From assembly GCF_008801575.1 (NCBI RefSeq), contig NZ_VZPL01000008.1, positions 1 to 64,000 on the forward strand: a stretch of 64,000 bases of DNA, in the 5' to 3' direction. Shown here one piece after another: positions 9,205 to 19,118 of this stretch. The stretch's first letter is position 1. Each line of letters opens with the position of its first letter. The DNA comes from Xanthomonas cissicola. Its GTDB lineage: Bacteria > Pseudomonadota > Gammaproteobacteria > Xanthomonadales > Xanthomonadaceae. A program made the translations under genes and the position numbers. The notes beneath the pieces are model-generated. The model searched no databases. It was not told where the DNA came from and was given only the letters and a program-made list of their open reading frames with translations.

Positions 9205-9423
9205 TCAGCGGCCGAGCCCATGCGGCTTGATCCAGCCGGTATAGATGCCGAGGATCACGATGGCGATCAACGCCACCGATAGGCCGATGCGCCAGGTCAG
9301 GGCGTTGACGGTGCGCTTGGTCTGGCCGCGGTCGGTCAGCAGGTAGTAGAGGCCGGCGCCCAGGTTCCATAAGATCACGATCAGGAAGGCGACAATCAGC
9401 AGCGTCTTGAGCGAATCGTTCAC
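9205..9423 (-). CDS. DUF2909 twin-transmembrane protein
   Basis: A 72-residue protein with a GTG start (VNDSLKTLLI) and two hydrophobic helices (LLIVAFLIVILWNLGAGLYYLL and IGLSVALIAIVILGIYTGW), separated by a short basic loop. This is the DUF2909 layout, a family regularly found in cytochrome oxidase clusters. Here it is on the strand opposite to every other oxidase gene, between ctaE and SURF1. The frame continues upstream, but the extension is polar and overlaps the SURF1 leader, so I prefer the GTG. Function unknown. Confidence 0.75.
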   Translation of the reverse strand: MNDSLKTLLIVAFLIVILWNLGAGLYYLLTDRGQTKRTVNALTWRIGLSVALIAIVILGIYTGWIKPHGLGR

Positions 9424-9483
9424 AACAGCCCCGGGTGCAGTCGGCGTGGTGATGGCATTGCACGCCTTTTTGCGTCGCTTGTC

Positions 9484-10206
9484 ATGACGCGCAAGCACAC
9501 GGCGGTGTTTGGCTGGTGTCTGGCGCTGCTAGTGAGCGCGGGTTTTGCGGCGCTTGGGCATTGGCAACTGCAGCGGATGCATAGCAAGCAAGCCTTGCTG
9601 GACCGTGCCGCACATGTGCGAGACACCACGCTGCCCTTGGGGCAGGCGCTGGCGACGCCCAATGAGTTGGCATGGGTGCGTGGAAGCGTTCGTTTCTTGC
9701 CGCAACTGGTCTTGCTGGACAATCAGCTGCATGACGGACGTGCCGGCGTGCGCGTGTATCAGCTGGCAGCGCCAGAAGGCGTATCGACAGGCGTGCTGGT
9801 GGATCTGGGCTGGCTGCCATTACCGGCCGATCGGCAGTTGCCCGGCATCGTTGCGCTGAAAGGCGTGCAGACGGTGCAGGGACTCTTGAGCGCACCGCCG
9901 TCTGCGGGATTGGCGATCGGGCCGGCGCTGGCGCCGGGGGCTGCGGCGCAGACCTGGCTGGCCACCCGACTGGATCTGCAGGTCCTACGCAGCACGCTTG
10001 GCAGGCGCGACATTTCGTCGCAGGTCTTGCGCCTGGACCCTGCACTGCCGGTTGGCTACACACGCGATCTGGACATGCTGCCAAACACCCTGCCGCCCGC
10101 GCGGCACTTGGGTTATGCGGTGCAATGGTTCGGGCTGGCCGCTGCGGTCCTGGCGACCGCAACGCTGCTGACATGGCGTGCGCGCCGCCGCAGCCGCAGG
10201 CACTGA
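9484..10206 (+). CDS. SURF1-family cytochrome oxidase assembly protein
   Basis: SURF1/Shy1 proteins help cofactor (heme a) insertion into oxidase subunit I. The protein is 240 residues with a membrane helix at each end: residues about 9-28 (GWCLALLVSAGFAALGHWQL, containing the family GxWQL element) and about 208-230 (FGLAAAVLATATLLTW). A periplasmic domain lies between, with the conserved-type block VLVDLGWLP (usually VNRGWVP). It is the first gene of the second, rightward part of the oxidase cluster. Confidence 0.88.
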   Translation: MTRKHTAVFGWCLALLVSAGFAALGHWQLQRMHSKQALLDRAAHVRDTTLPLGQALATPNELAWVRGSVRFLPQLVLLDNQLHDGRAGVRVYQLAAPEGVSTGVLVDLGWLPLPADRQLPGIVALKGVQTVQGLLSAPPSAGLAIGPALAPGAAAQTWLATRLDLQVLRSTLGRRDISSQVLRLDPALPVGYTRDLDMLPNTLPPARHLGYAVQWFGLAAAVLATATLLTWRARRRSRRH

Positions 10207-10233
10207 CGCCTGCGGCATGAGAAAATCGCTGTC

Positions 10234-10809
10234 ATGACCTCCTCCACATCGGCCACGCCGCATTCGGTCAAACGCGGCCGCAGGATGCTGATTGCCCTGG
10301 CGGTGCTGTTCTTCGGCTCGATGTTGCTGGCCGGCGTGCTGCGCTTCTCCGGATGGCAGCCGGCTTCCATGCGCAACAACGGCGAACTGCTGAAGCCGCC
10401 CGCGGATCTGCGGGCGCTGGTGCCGGTACGTGCGAACGGGCAGCCCCATGCCTGGGCGCCGAGCGAGCGCATCTGGCGCATTGCAGTGGCGCCGCCGGCC
10501 GATTGCACGCAGCAGTGCGTGGCCTTGGCCGCAGAGCTGGACAAGGTATGGCAACTGCTCGGGCATCGTGCCGACAAGGTGGAGGTACTGTGGATCGGTG
10601 CGCCGCCGGCGGGGCTGCCGCCGATGCCCGCATTGCGCGTGCTACGCGACGATGCCCCCTTGCGCCAGGCATTGCCGCGCGGCACCGATGCGGCCGGCGT
10701 GCCGGTGTATGTGATCGACCCCAATGGCTTTGTGATCCTGCGGTATGCCCCCGGCTTCGACCCGGCCGGCCTGCGGTCGGATCTGGTCAAGCTGCTGAAA
10801 CTGATGTGA
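10234..10809 (+). CDS. Membrane-anchored thioredoxin-fold protein of the oxidase cluster
   Basis: 191 residues: a basic cytoplasmic start, one membrane helix (about 19-39, MLIALAVLFFGSMLLAGVLRF) and a soluble periplasmic domain. The domain reads like a reduced SCO/thioredoxin fold (RIAVAPPADCTQQCVALAAEL, with a CxxxC pair, then VYVIDPNGFVILRY). The CxxxC matches the copper/thiol motif of SCO proteins, but the distal SCO histidine is not evident. It lies 27 bases after SURF1 and 10 before ctaA, so it is co-transcribed with heme-a biosynthesis. A redox or copper assembly role is inference. Confidence 0.75.
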   Translation: MTSSTSATPHSVKRGRRMLIALAVLFFGSMLLAGVLRFSGWQPASMRNNGELLKPPADLRALVPVRANGQPHAWAPSERIWRIAVAPPADCTQQCVALAAELDKVWQLLGHRADKVEVLWIGAPPAGLPPMPALRVLRDDAPLRQALPRGTDAAGVPVYVIDPNGFVILRYAPGFDPAGLRSDLVKLLKLM

Positions 10810-10819
10810 GCCCGTTTCG

Positions 10820-11983
10820 ATGAACCTGTTTGCGCCACCGGCGTTGTTCCGTCACTTCCATCGCATGGCCTGGCTGGCCGCGCTGTTCACTGCGAGCACG
10901 ATCCTGTTCGGGTCGTTCGTGCGGTTGTCCGATGCCGGCATGAGCTGCCCGGACTGGCCCACCTGCTACGGCCGTGTGACCTGGCCGCAGACCAGCGACG
11001 AAGCCAATACGCACGTGGCCAGCAGGATCCGCCCGCTGGAATCGCACAAGGCCTGGCGCGAACAGGTTCACCGTTTCCTGGCCGGTGCGTTGGGCGTGGA
11101 AGTGTTGGTGTTGTCGTTGCTGGCGGTGCGTCGCCGTCGCATGGGCATTGCCCAGGTGGTGTCGGCTGCGGTGCTGGTGGCGTTGTCGATCCCGCTCTAC
11201 ATGTCCGGCTGGCACGCCACGGCGTTCGGCATGGCGATCACCGGCGAGGCCATCCTGCTGCTGGCGGCATTGCGCTGGAGCAACATCGATCTGGCGCGCG
11301 CAGCGGTGCTGACGCTGGCGGTGGTGATCTTCCAGGCCTTGCTGGGCATGTGGACGGTGACGTTGCTGCTCAAGCCGATCGTGGTGATGGGGCACTTGCT
11401 GGGCGGTATGCTGATGTTCTCGCTGCTGGTGTGGATGGCCTGGCGTGCGACGCATCTGCCGATCACCCTGGCCGATGCATCGCGCTTGAAGTGGCTGCTG
11501 CGCCTGGGCGTGGCGGTGCTGGGTCTGCAGATCGCGCTCGGTGGCTGGGTCAGCGCCAACTACGCCGCGCTGGCGTGCGGCGGCGGCAGCTGGTCGGCCG
11601 ACAACTTCCCGCGCTGCGTCAGCCAGTGGTGGCCGCCGCACGATTTCCGTGAAGGTTTCACGCTATGGCGCGGCATCGGGGTGGATTACGAAGGCGGCGT
11701 GCTGGACGGTGCGGCACGTATCGCGATCCAGATGGCGCACCGGCTATGGGCAATTGCGACCGCGCTGTACTTATGGTGGCTGGCCTGGCGCTTGTCGCGC
11801 TCGCCGGGCATGCGGGTGTGGGCCGGCGCATTGGCGCTGCTGGTGGCCGTGCAGGTGACCCTGGGCATGCTCAACGTGAAGCTGGCGCTGCCGCTGGAGG
11901 TCTCGGTCATGCATAACGGCGGGGCGGTGGCGTTGTTGTTCGTGCTGGTCTCGCTGCTGGCGCGGCTGCGCGCGCCGGAGTGA
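10820..11983 (+). CDS. ctaA: Heme A synthase (Cox15/CtaA)
   Basis: Oxidises the C8 methyl of heme O to the formyl group of heme A. It has 387 residues and about eight helices in two four-helix halves. Visible family elements are the N-terminal [15 protein letters not shown] with its cysteine pair, HRFLAG with a heme-ligand histidine in the first half, GHLLGG, and AHRLWAI in the second half. ctaB overlaps its stop codon by 4 bases (GTGA). Confidence 0.95.
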   Translation: MNLFAPPALFRHFHRMAWLAALFTASTILFGSFVRLSDAGMSCPDWPTCYGRVTWPQTSDEANTHVASRIRPLESHKAWREQVHRFLAGALGVEVLVLSLLAVRRRRMGIAQVVSAAVLVALSIPLYMSGWHATAFGMAITGEAILLLAALRWSNIDLARAAVLTLAVVIFQALLGMWTVTLLLKPIVVMGHLLGGMLMFSLLVWMAWRATHLPITLADASRLKWLLRLGVAVLGLQIALGGWVSANYAALACGGGSWSADNFPRCVSQWWPPHDFREGFTLWRGIGVDYEGGVLDGAARIAIQMAHRLWAIATALYLWWLAWRLSRSPGMRVWAGALALLVAVQVTLGMLNVKLALPLEVSVMHNGGAVALLFVLVSLLARLRAPE

Positions 11984-12876
11984 GCATGGCTGTCAGCGCA
12001 CGCGATTATTGGGATCTGACCAAACCCAAGGTGGTGGCACTGATCGTGTTCACCGCCTTGGTGGGGATGTTCCTGGCTATTCCCGACATGCCGACCTGGC
12101 TGCAGGTGCGCACCGGCGCGCTGGGCTTCCTGGGCATCTGGCTGGCCGCCTCGGCGGCGGCGGCGATCAACCAATTGCTTGATGCCAAGATCGACGCACA
12201 GATGGCGCGCACCTCATGGCGCCCATTGGTGGTGGGCAAGGTGCGGCCCTGGCAGGTGCTGGTGTTCGCCGGCGTGCTGATCGTGATCTCCATGACCATT
12301 CTGGTGGTGTGGGTGAATGTCATCACCGCCGTGCTGACCTTCGCCTCGCTGATCGGGTATGCGGTGATCTACACCGTCTACCTGAAGCGCGCGACCTCCC
12401 AGAACATCGTGATCGGCGGCCTGGCCGGCGCCACGCCGCCGATGCTGGGCTGGGCCGCGGTGACCGGGCTGCCGACCAGCGCCGACTGGATCAATGCCTC
12501 GTTGCTGGTGCTGATCATCTTCATCTGGACGCCGCCGCATTTCTGGGCGCTGGCAATCTTTCGTCGCGCCGATTACGCCAAGGCGGCCATCCCGATGTTG
12601 CCGGTGACCCATGGTGTGCCGCATACGCGCAAGCAGATCCTGGTCTACACCGTATTGCTGGCGATCGTGACCTTGGCGCCGGTGGCGGTGGGCATGAGCG
12701 GGATGTTCTACCTGGGCGGCGCAGCCGTGCTCAATGCGGTGTTCCTCTGGTACGCGTGGCGCATGCTGAACCCGCCGGACGAACTGTTTTCGATGAAGAT
12801 GTTCGGGTACTCCATCGTATACCTGATGGCGTTGTTCGCCTTCCTGATGGTCGATCACTGGTTGCTGCCGGGTTAG
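11980..12876 (+). CDS. ctaB: Protoheme IX farnesyltransferase (heme O synthase)
   Basis: A UbiA-family prenyltransferase adding farnesyl to heme B to make heme O, the substrate of CtaA. It has 298 residues and about nine helices. The first Asp-rich motif is NQLLDAKID followed by RTSWRPL, and the second loop is [14 protein letters not shown]. Two starts are possible: GTG at 11980, overlapping ctaA, or ATG at 11986. Both give the same core. The expected SCO-type gene does not follow. The next gene is convergent. Confidence 0.95.
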   Translation: MSMAVSARDYWDLTKPKVVALIVFTALVGMFLAIPDMPTWLQVRTGALGFLGIWLAASAAAAINQLLDAKIDAQMARTSWRPLVVGKVRPWQVLVFAGVLIVISMTILVVWVNVITAVLTFASLIGYAVIYTVYLKRATSQNIVIGGLAGATPPMLGWAAVTGLPTSADWINASLLVLIIFIWTPPHFWALAIFRRADYAKAAIPMLPVTHGVPHTRKQILVYTVLLAIVTLAPVAVGMSGMFYLGGAAVLNAVFLWYAWRMLNPPDELFSMKMFGYSIVYLMALFAFLMVDHWLLPG

Positions 12877-12878
12877 GG

Positions 12879-12899
12879 CGCGGCACCGTCGGTACCGCG
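12879..12899. terminator. Weak hairpin between convergent genes
   Basis: An imperfect dyad, CGCGGcACC / GGTaCCGCG, with a 3-base loop, directly after ctaB. There is no T-tract on either side, so any termination here would be inefficient or factor-dependent. Confidence 0.35.
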
Positions 12900-12921
12900 T
12901 CCTTCGCAACTGCGATTCGGT

Positions 12922-14502
12922 TCAACTCAGCCAGTGTTTGCAGTTGCCCGTGTCCTGGCTGCCGCAGTTCCGCTGCATTTTCTGCTGCAGGCGTGCCAGC
13001 ACGGCGTTGCCGTTGTGAGTCTTGCTCCAGGCTTTCAGCGCCTTGCCCATGATGTCGAAGCGCTGCTGGGTACGCTGATGGTAGCCATCGGGCTGGCTAG
13101 CCAGTTCGGCGATGACCTGCCCTGCGACGTTTTCGATGGCGGTTGCGTTGTCCGGTTGCAGGCGGATCAGGCCCTTGACATAGACCACGCCCCATTGCAC
13201 CCGTGTGGCCGGGCCTTGTGCGCTCGCATAGGCCTTCTTCAGCCAGTACAGCGCGGTTTGCTTGTCGCCGCGCTCTTCGGCCATGCCGGACAACTCGGGC
13301 ATGTAGTAGTAAGGCGTCTTGCTGCGTCCGAGTTCGGCGAGCAACAACTGTTCGGCGTCGGCTTTGTCGCCGACGAAATAGAGCAGGTCGGCGGCGCTGC
13401 TGATCGTGGACTGGCGTTCGGCATCGCTGTGTGCGGCCTGTTCGGCCCAGTGCGCGCGTTGCCGTATTTTTTCGACCAAGGCCGCCGGCAGTGGCGGCGG
13501 CGTACGCGTTTCCGCCGTCGGCTGACCCTGTGCCAGCTGCGCCAGCGCGATATCGGCATAGACCGTGTCCAGGCGGTCGCTGATCGGCAAGCGACTGTCG
13601 CTGTAAACCTTGTCCAGTGCCTGCGTCAGCGCGCTCGACAACGTGGCGCGCTCGGTTGCATTCGCCGCTGCTGCTTTTACCAGTTCGCGTGCCGAGTAGA
13701 TTAGTGTGGTGAGGTTGGCACGCACTTCGGCGGGATCGGACAGCACGGCCTGTAGCAGGGCGCGATTGGCGGCGCGCTGTTTAGGCGTCGGCGTGCCGGT
13801 TTCTTTCATGCTCAGCGCCAACAACGCGAAGCGGTGTTGCAGTACAGGCTGTGGCGCGGCGGCGGCCAGGCGTGCCAGCACGTCAGCGGCGTCTTCTGAC
13901 TTGATCAAGTGCGCGGCATCTACGCTCCAGTCGTATTGGCTGAGTATGGTCCAGTCGTCGTTGCTGAGCGTGGCCGGTTCTCTCAAGGCCTGCTGCAGTA
14001 ATTGTGCGGAGCTGGAGGTATGGGTTGACGCTACCCGCAGCGCCTCGGCCAGATGGGCGGTGTCGCTGTCGCCGGCCAGACGGGTGATTTCGCTACGGTC
14101 CGGACGCAGCACGATGATGGTCGGATAGCCCTTGATCCCGAAGCGGTCGCCCCAGGCTTGCGCACTTTCCGAGTCGCCGTCCAGATGCACCGCCACGAAG
14201 GCGCGAGTACGGGCGATGAATGCCGGGTCCTTGAACAGCGTGGCCTTCAGTCGGTTGCAGGGCGGGCACCAGGCCGCGCCCCAGTACAACAGGATCGGCT
14301 TGCCGCTTTCCTTGGCTTCGGCGAAGGCATCGTCCACGTTGCCCTCGCGCCAGGCGATGCCGGCAACGGGTGTCGGCGTGGACGCCGTCTTGGGTGGTGC
14401 GGGTGCCACAGGCGGTGCTGGCTTGTTGCAGGCAGTCAGCGTAGCCAGCACTGCCAGCAGCGCGATCAAGGAAGGAGAAGGGCGTGGCAGCGACAGCGTC
14501 AT
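12922..14502 (-). CDS. Lipoprotein with N-terminal thioredoxin domain
   Basis: 526 residues. A lipoprotein signal ends at Cys25 (LATLTAC). A Pro/Ala linker follows, then a thioredoxin-like domain with active site WCPPC (Cys79 and Cys82), similar to DsbD-gamma/YbbN-like folds (YWGAAWCPPC, GIKGYPTIIVLRP). The remaining 380 or so residues are helical and Ala-rich, resembling TPR-like repeats (KTPYYYMPELSGMAEERGDKQ spans one). It is probably anchored in the outer or inner membrane and exchanges thiols in the periplasm. Its position after the oxidase genes makes a role in copper or cytochrome thiol chemistry possible, but it has its own strand and promoter. Substrate unknown. Confidence 0.85.
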   Translation of the reverse strand: MTLSLPRPSPSLIALLAVLATLTACNKPAPPVAPAPPKTASTPTPVAGIAWREGNVDDAFAEAKESGKPILLYWGAAWCPPCNRLKATLFKDPAFIARTRAFVAVHLDGDSESAQAWGDRFGIKGYPTIIVLRPDRSEITRLAGDSDTAHLAEALRVASTHTSSSAQLLQQALREPATLSNDDWTILSQYDWSVDAAHLIKSEDAADVLARLAAAAPQPVLQHRFALLALSMKETGTPTPKQRAANRALLQAVLSDPAEVRANLTTLIYSARELVKAAAANATERATLSSALTQALDKVYSDSRLPISDRLDTVYADIALAQLAQGQPTAETRTPPPLPAALVEKIRQRAHWAEQAAHSDAERQSTISSAADLLYFVGDKADAEQLLLAELGRSKTPYYYMPELSGMAEERGDKQTALYWLKKAYASAQGPATRVQWGVVYVKGLIRLQPDNATAIENVAGQVIAELASQPDGYHQRTQQRFDIMGKALKAWSKTHNGNAVLARLQQKMQRNCGSQDTGNCKHWLS

Positions 14503-14672
14503 GGCAAATCACCGTGGGGCGGCAGAAGGTCGATCGCGCACTCTAGTAGCCGCTGGCGGGCCCAGGCGGGCGGGCGTCATTACCGTTATACATCTGCTTA
14601 CAACCCGGATGTGCGGCGACGCGAACTGCTGTTACGCGATACGCAGCGGGCAGGTGCTGGCGTGGTGCATCG

Positions 14673-15674
14673 TCAATGACGCTCGGCTGCGCCTTGCGGC
14701 TGGCCCGATGCACTGCGCGCATACCGTGCGGCCACAACGGCGCAGACGATCAGCTGCAACTGGTGATACAGCATGATCGGCAGCACGATCGCGCCCAGCC
14801 CGCCGCCGGCAAACATCACCTTGGCCATCGGCACGCCGGTGGCCAAACTCTTTTTCGAGCCGCAGAAGACGATGGCGATTTCATCGGCGCGGCTGAAATG
14901 CAGGCGCCGCGCGATGCAGGTGATCGAAAGCATCGCCATGGCCAGCAACAACGCTGCAGCGCCGAGTACCGCCAGCAGTGCAGGCAGCGGCGTCTTCTGC
15001 CACAGCCCTTCGTTCACCGATGCGCTGAAGGCGGTATAGACCACCAGCAGAATGGTGCCTTGATCGGTGTAACGCAGCACGGCGCGGTGACGTTCGACCC
15101 AGCCGCCGATCCACGGACGCATGAAATGGCCGGCCAGAAACGGCACCAGCAACTGCAGCAGGATCTTGCCGATCGCTTCGGCCGGATGCGCCATGGCGCC
15201 CTGACTGCCGACCAGTGCGCCCATCAGCAATGGGGTGAAAAACACGCCCAGCAGGCTGGAAAGCGAAGCGGCGCAGACCGCGGCCGGCACATTGCCGCGC
15301 GCCATCGAGGTGAACGCGATCGAGGACTGCACCGTGGACGGCAACGCGCACAGGAACAGCACGCCGACATACAGCTCCGGCGTCAGTGCCAGATGCGCCA
15401 GTGGTTTGAACAACAGCCCCAGTAGCGGGAACAGCAGGAAGGTGCAGCCCAGAATCACCAGATGCAGGCGCCAGTGCAACGCGCCGGCCTTGACCGCTTC
15501 GCGCGACAGCCGCGCGCCGTGTAGGAAGAACAGCGCCGCGATCGCCACGTCGGTGACATCGTCCATGACCGCAGCAGCCGTACCCGAGACCGGGAGAAAC
15601 GAGGCCAGTGCGACCGTGCACAGCAGCGCGAGGGTGAAGGGGTCAATGCGCAACCGCGCCAGCAGCTTCTTCAT
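14673..15674 (-). CDS. Bile acid:sodium symporter family (BASS) transporter
   Basis: A 333-residue membrane protein with about ten helices. The pattern LPVSGTAAAVMDDVTDVAIAALFFLHGARLSREA near the N-terminus and CGSKKSLATGVPMAKVMF towards the end is that of the SBF-like/BASS group. The start MKKLLARLRIDPF was chosen at the first hydrophobic-segment-compatible ATG. The frame extends 45 residues upstream without sensible sequence. The substrate is unknown: bacterial BASS relatives move pantoate, 2-keto acids, arsenite-like or bile-type anions. It has no obvious pathway partner nearby. Confidence 0.88.
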   Translation of the reverse strand: MKKLLARLRIDPFTLALLCTVALASFLPVSGTAAAVMDDVTDVAIAALFFLHGARLSREAVKAGALHWRLHLVILGCTFLLFPLLGLLFKPLAHLALTPELYVGVLFLCALPSTVQSSIAFTSMARGNVPAAVCAASLSSLLGVFFTPLLMGALVGSQGAMAHPAEAIGKILLQLLVPFLAGHFMRPWIGGWVERHRAVLRYTDQGTILLVVYTAFSASVNEGLWQKTPLPALLAVLGAAALLLAMAMLSITCIARRLHFSRADEIAIVFCGSKKSLATGVPMAKVMFAGGGLGAIVLPIMLYHQLQLIVCAVVAARYARSASGQPQGAAERH

Positions 15675-15818
15675 CGAGGTCCAACGGTAGCGCGCGATCT
15701 TGCGCCTGGTATGGACCATTCTACGATGCGTGCTGTGGCATCGACGCCACCGTTCACGCCTGAAACGGCCCGGCGGTGCGCGATTGCCTTGCGCTGCATC
15801 CAGCCGCACAGCGCTGCA

Positions 15819-17567
15819 TCACAACGCTGCGAGCGCCTTGAGCAGTTCGCGCATTTCGTATTTGTCGGTGTCGTCCAGCCCTTGCGCGCGCTGTTTGGCC
15901 TGCAGCTCCTCCACGCGCTGACGCAGCAACTGCTTGTCGAGTTGCGCGACGACGTCATGCAGCTCAAGCGTCCAACTGTGTTCGTCGCCGGGAAGCTCCT
16001 GCGCCGCCAGCTTCTGCAAGGCAGCGAGTTCCTCGCGCTCGGCGAAGTGCTCCAGCAGCGCGCCCGTGCTGATTTCCGGGCGTTGCCGGACCAGGTCCAG
16101 CAATTCCATCAACAAGTCGATCCCGGGCAGGCGCAGCCCGGAAAAATCATGCACGCCCTCCAGGCTCATCGCCAATGACGGCCGTTGCAGCAGGATGGCG
16201 ATGGACGCACGCACCAGGCTGCGTTTCTGTGTGGGCGCGCCCATGCGGGCAGGCGGCCGCGGCCTGGGTGCGGGCTGCTGCGCAGACGCATTGGCGCCAA
16301 CCCCGGTCAGGCGCGCCAGTTCCTGTTTCATCAGATCGCCGAATGCGCCCTCGGGGATTTGCGCCAACAGCGGGCGCGCACGTTCGGCCAGGCGCGCCTT
16401 GCCGTCCAGCGTGTGCAGGTTGATCTCACGCGACATCTCGTCGAAGAAGAACTGCGACAGCGGCGTGGCCTGTTTCAGGCGCTGATCGAAGGCCTGTGCG
16501 CCTTCCTTGCGTACGATGGTGTCCGGGTCCTCGCCATCGGGCAGGAACAGGAAAAACGCCTGGCGGCCATCCTTCATGCGCGGCAGCACCGATTCGAGCG
16601 CGCGCCAGCCGGCCTTGCGCCCGGCGTTGTCGCCATCGAAACAGAAATACACATCCGGCGCGTTGCGGAACAGCAGCTCGGCATGTTCGGGCGTGGTGGC
16701 GGTGCCCAGCGTGGCCACCGCCTGGGTGACGCCGAACTGGAACAGCGAGACCACGTCCATGTAGCCTTCCACCACGATCAGCCGCTCGATCTTCTGATTG
16801 GCCTGCCGCACCTGCCACAGCCCGTACAACTCGCGGCCCTTGTGGAACAGCGCGGTTTCCGGCGAGTTGAGGTACTTCGGCCCCGGGTCGCGGCCATCGG
16901 CCGGCGCGCCCATGATGCGTCCGCCGAAGGCGATCACGCGGCCGCGGCGGTCGAAGATCGGGAACATCACCCGGTCGCGGAACTTGTCGTACACATGGCC
17001 GCGATCGTTCTTGGAAAACAGCCCGGCGCGCTCGAGCACGCTCATGCGCCGCGCATCGGTGCCCAGGGTGTCCTTCAATGCGCTGTAGCCGTCGGGCGCA
17101 TAGCCGATCTGGAAACGCGCGCGGTTGTCGGCATCCACGCCGCGCCCGTCCAGATAGTCGCGGGCGCGTTCGCTGCCCTCGAGCTGGCGCTGGAAGAACT
17201 TGGTGGCCGCTTCCAATGCCGAGTACAGCTCGCGGCTGTCGTCCTGCTGCTGCGGCGTGCGCTGCTGCGTCTCGCGCGGGATGTCCATGCCGGCGCGCTT
17301 GGCCAGCTCATCGACCGCATCGAGAAATTCGAGGCGGTCGTAATTCATCAGGAAACTGATTGCGGTGCCGTGCGCGCCACAGCCGAAGCAGTGATAGAAC
17401 TGCTTGGTCGGCGACACCGTGAACGAGGCCGAACGCTCGTCGTGGAACGGGCAGCGCGCCGAATATTCCTTGCCCTGACGCTTGAGCGGCACGCGACCGC
17501 CCACCACCTCGACAATGTCGGTGCGTGCAAGCAGTTCGTCGATAAACGCGTCGGGGATGCGGGCCAT
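15819..17567 (-). CDS. dnaG: DNA primase
   Basis: Synthesises RNA primers at the replication fork. 582 residues. The N-terminal zinc finger has ligands Cys39, His42, Cys60 and Cys63 (ARCPFHDE, FYHCFGCGAHG). The central TOPRIM domain has the catalytic Glu in IVVEGYMDVVSL and acidic DGDNAGRKAG. A C-terminal helicase-binding domain follows. The start MARIPDAFIDELL is the standard DnaG N-terminus. In many proteobacteria dnaG sits between rpsU and rpoD. Here rpsU, yqeY and a YihY gene lie upstream on the same strand, but the next gene downstream is a transporter, so rpoD has moved elsewhere. Confidence 0.97.
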   Translation of the reverse strand: MARIPDAFIDELLARTDIVEVVGGRVPLKRQGKEYSARCPFHDERSASFTVSPTKQFYHCFGCGAHGTAISFLMNYDRLEFLDAVDELAKRAGMDIPRETQQRTPQQQDDSRELYSALEAATKFFQRQLEGSERARDYLDGRGVDADNRARFQIGYAPDGYSALKDTLGTDARRMSVLERAGLFSKNDRGHVYDKFRDRVMFPIFDRRGRVIAFGGRIMGAPADGRDPGPKYLNSPETALFHKGRELYGLWQVRQANQKIERLIVVEGYMDVVSLFQFGVTQAVATLGTATTPEHAELLFRNAPDVYFCFDGDNAGRKAGWRALESVLPRMKDGRQAFFLFLPDGEDPDTIVRKEGAQAFDQRLKQATPLSQFFFDEMSREINLHTLDGKARLAERARPLLAQIPEGAFGDLMKQELARLTGVGANASAQQPAPRPRPPARMGAPTQKRSLVRASIAILLQRPSLAMSLEGVHDFSGLRLPGIDLLMELLDLVRQRPEISTGALLEHFAEREELAALQKLAAQELPGDEHSWTLELHDVVAQLDKQLLRQRVEELQAKQRAQGLDDTDKYEMRELLKALAAL

Positions 17568-17650
17568 CCCGCTAGGATATCTCAGCGGCCTGCCAGTACT
17601 TCGTCGCCCCCGCCGACGAGGCCGGGGAGGCCGGCACTGCAGCAGAGTCC

Positions 17651-18613
17651 TCAGCCGCGTGGCAGCGCGTGCGACTCCGATGCTGAAGATGCAGGCGCTG
17701 CATCGGCAGGCGGCACGATCACCGGCGGATGTTCCGGATCCACGCCCGCCTCGCGCAGCTTGCGATGCGAGCGCACCCGCTCGTCGATCACCGCGGTGAT
17801 TAAGGCGCCGACGAAGAACACCACCGAGGCGTAGTACATCCACACCAGCAGGATGACCAATGTCCCCATCGAACCGTAGGCGCTGCCCGGCGCTGCGGTG
17901 GCGATGTACACGCCGATGGCGTAGCGGCCCAGCGCGAACAGCACCGCGGTGATGACGCCGCCCAGGAACGCCTGGCGCCAGTCGACGGTGCGATCGGGCA
18001 GGTAGCGATACAGGAACGCGAACGCCAGCGAGTACAGGGCCAGCGTGGTCACGTAGCCGACTGCCGGCAGGACCGAGGGCAGGCGCGCAAAGACCACCTG
18101 CAGTGCGGTGGTGGCAATCATCGACACGATCAGCAAGAAGCCCAACGCCAGGATCACCCCGAACGAGAACACCCGCTTCTGCAGCCAGGCCATCAAGCCG
18201 TCCAGGCGTTGCTTATCGGTGCGGAAGATCAGGTTCAAGGCGTTCTGCAACTGCGCAAACACCGCCGTGGCGCCGATGAACAGCAGTAGCGTGCTCCATA
18301 CCCCGGCCAGCGAGCCAACGCCAGGTTGATCGGTGGCATTGCGAATGACGGTCTGCGCGACTTCGGCCGCGCTGCCGCCGGCCAATTGCCCGATTTGCTG
18401 CACCAATGCTTCCTGCGCTGGCGGATAGAGCGAGGCAGTCAGCCACAACAGCAGCACCAGCAACGGGGCCAGCGACAGTAGCGCGTAGAACGACAACGAC
18501 GCCGCCTGCGTCATCACGTCGATCTCGATGAAGCGGTTCAGCAGCGCCATCGGCACGCTGCGCTGCAGACGGCTCAGATGCTTGTGCAGATAGGCGGAGG
18601 AAAGCGTCGTCAC
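17651..18613 (-). CDS. YihY/BrkB-family inner membrane protein
   Basis: About 320 residues with six helices, matching the YihY/virulence-factor BrkB family: MTQAASLSFYALLSLAPLLVLLLW, TAVFAQLQNALNLIF, then PDRTVDWRQAFLGGVITAVLFALGRYAIGVY and GSMGTLVILLVWMYYASVVFFVGA. Family members were once mislabelled ribonuclease BN. Their true function is unsettled. I took the GTG of VTTLSSAYLHKH as start. An ATG 27 codons further upstream (18694) is possible but adds a polar extension. The C-terminal tail is Pro/Ala-rich and polar. Confidence 0.8.
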   Translation of the reverse strand: MTTLSSAYLHKHLSRLQRSVPMALLNRFIEIDVMTQAASLSFYALLSLAPLLVLLLWLTASLYPPAQEALVQQIGQLAGGSAAEVAQTVIRNATDQPGVGSLAGVWSTLLLFIGATAVFAQLQNALNLIFRTDKQRLDGLMAWLQKRVFSFGVILALGFLLIVSMIATTALQVVFARLPSVLPAVGYVTTLALYSLAFAFLYRYLPDRTVDWRQAFLGGVITAVLFALGRYAIGVYIATAAPGSAYGSMGTLVILLVWMYYASVVFFVGALITAVIDERVRSHRKLREAGVDPEHPPVIVPPADAAPASSASESHALPRG

Positions 18614-19118
18614 CGGTGGGAGGATCCTTGGCGCATACCGTTGGCGCGGAGGCGACGTCAGGGCAAAGACGGTATGCGGAAAGACCTTGCCCATGCCTGC
18701 GCTGGCGTATCCGTTCTAGCAGGGCCGGATCGAAGGACGGGTGAAAGCGCGCACGTGTTGCGGGCTAAGCAGCAGGCGGCGCACCTGATATGCGCAGTCT
18801 GTTGCGCGTCGTGAGCAACGCGCGCGGCGTGCCTGTCAGCGCGTTCAATGTGCGCCAGTCGCCGGTGCACCTGTAGGGCCGCGTGCTTGGCACTGCCGGA
18901 GTCCACGCGACGACCGGGACGCAGACTGTGCAGAGCGCTTCGGCCGCATGCTGGGCCATGCGCGTTTGAACGAGGGCGCGCGCCCTGCCCGATGCGTTGC
19001 GTGTCGCAGATGTGCAACGGCCTTGGCGCTCCAGCGCGTCTTGCAACATCACTGCGCGTTAAGAGGTCCGCCTTCCATTGGAAAAGCCGCTCGGTGGTGC
19101 GGCAGGCAGTGCCGCACT
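18614..19118. other. Gene-free spacer upstream of the YihY gene
   Basis: About 500 bases with no supportable gene on either strand. The short frames lack ribosome-binding sites and conserved-looking sequence. It probably holds the promoter of the YihY-dnaG pair. I see no clear consensus boxes or repeats beyond the hairpin described next. Confidence 0.5.

Noticed and set aside
17651-18613. Ribonuclease BN
   Set aside because: An old misnomer for the YihY/BrkB family. The protein is an integral membrane protein with no nuclease motif.
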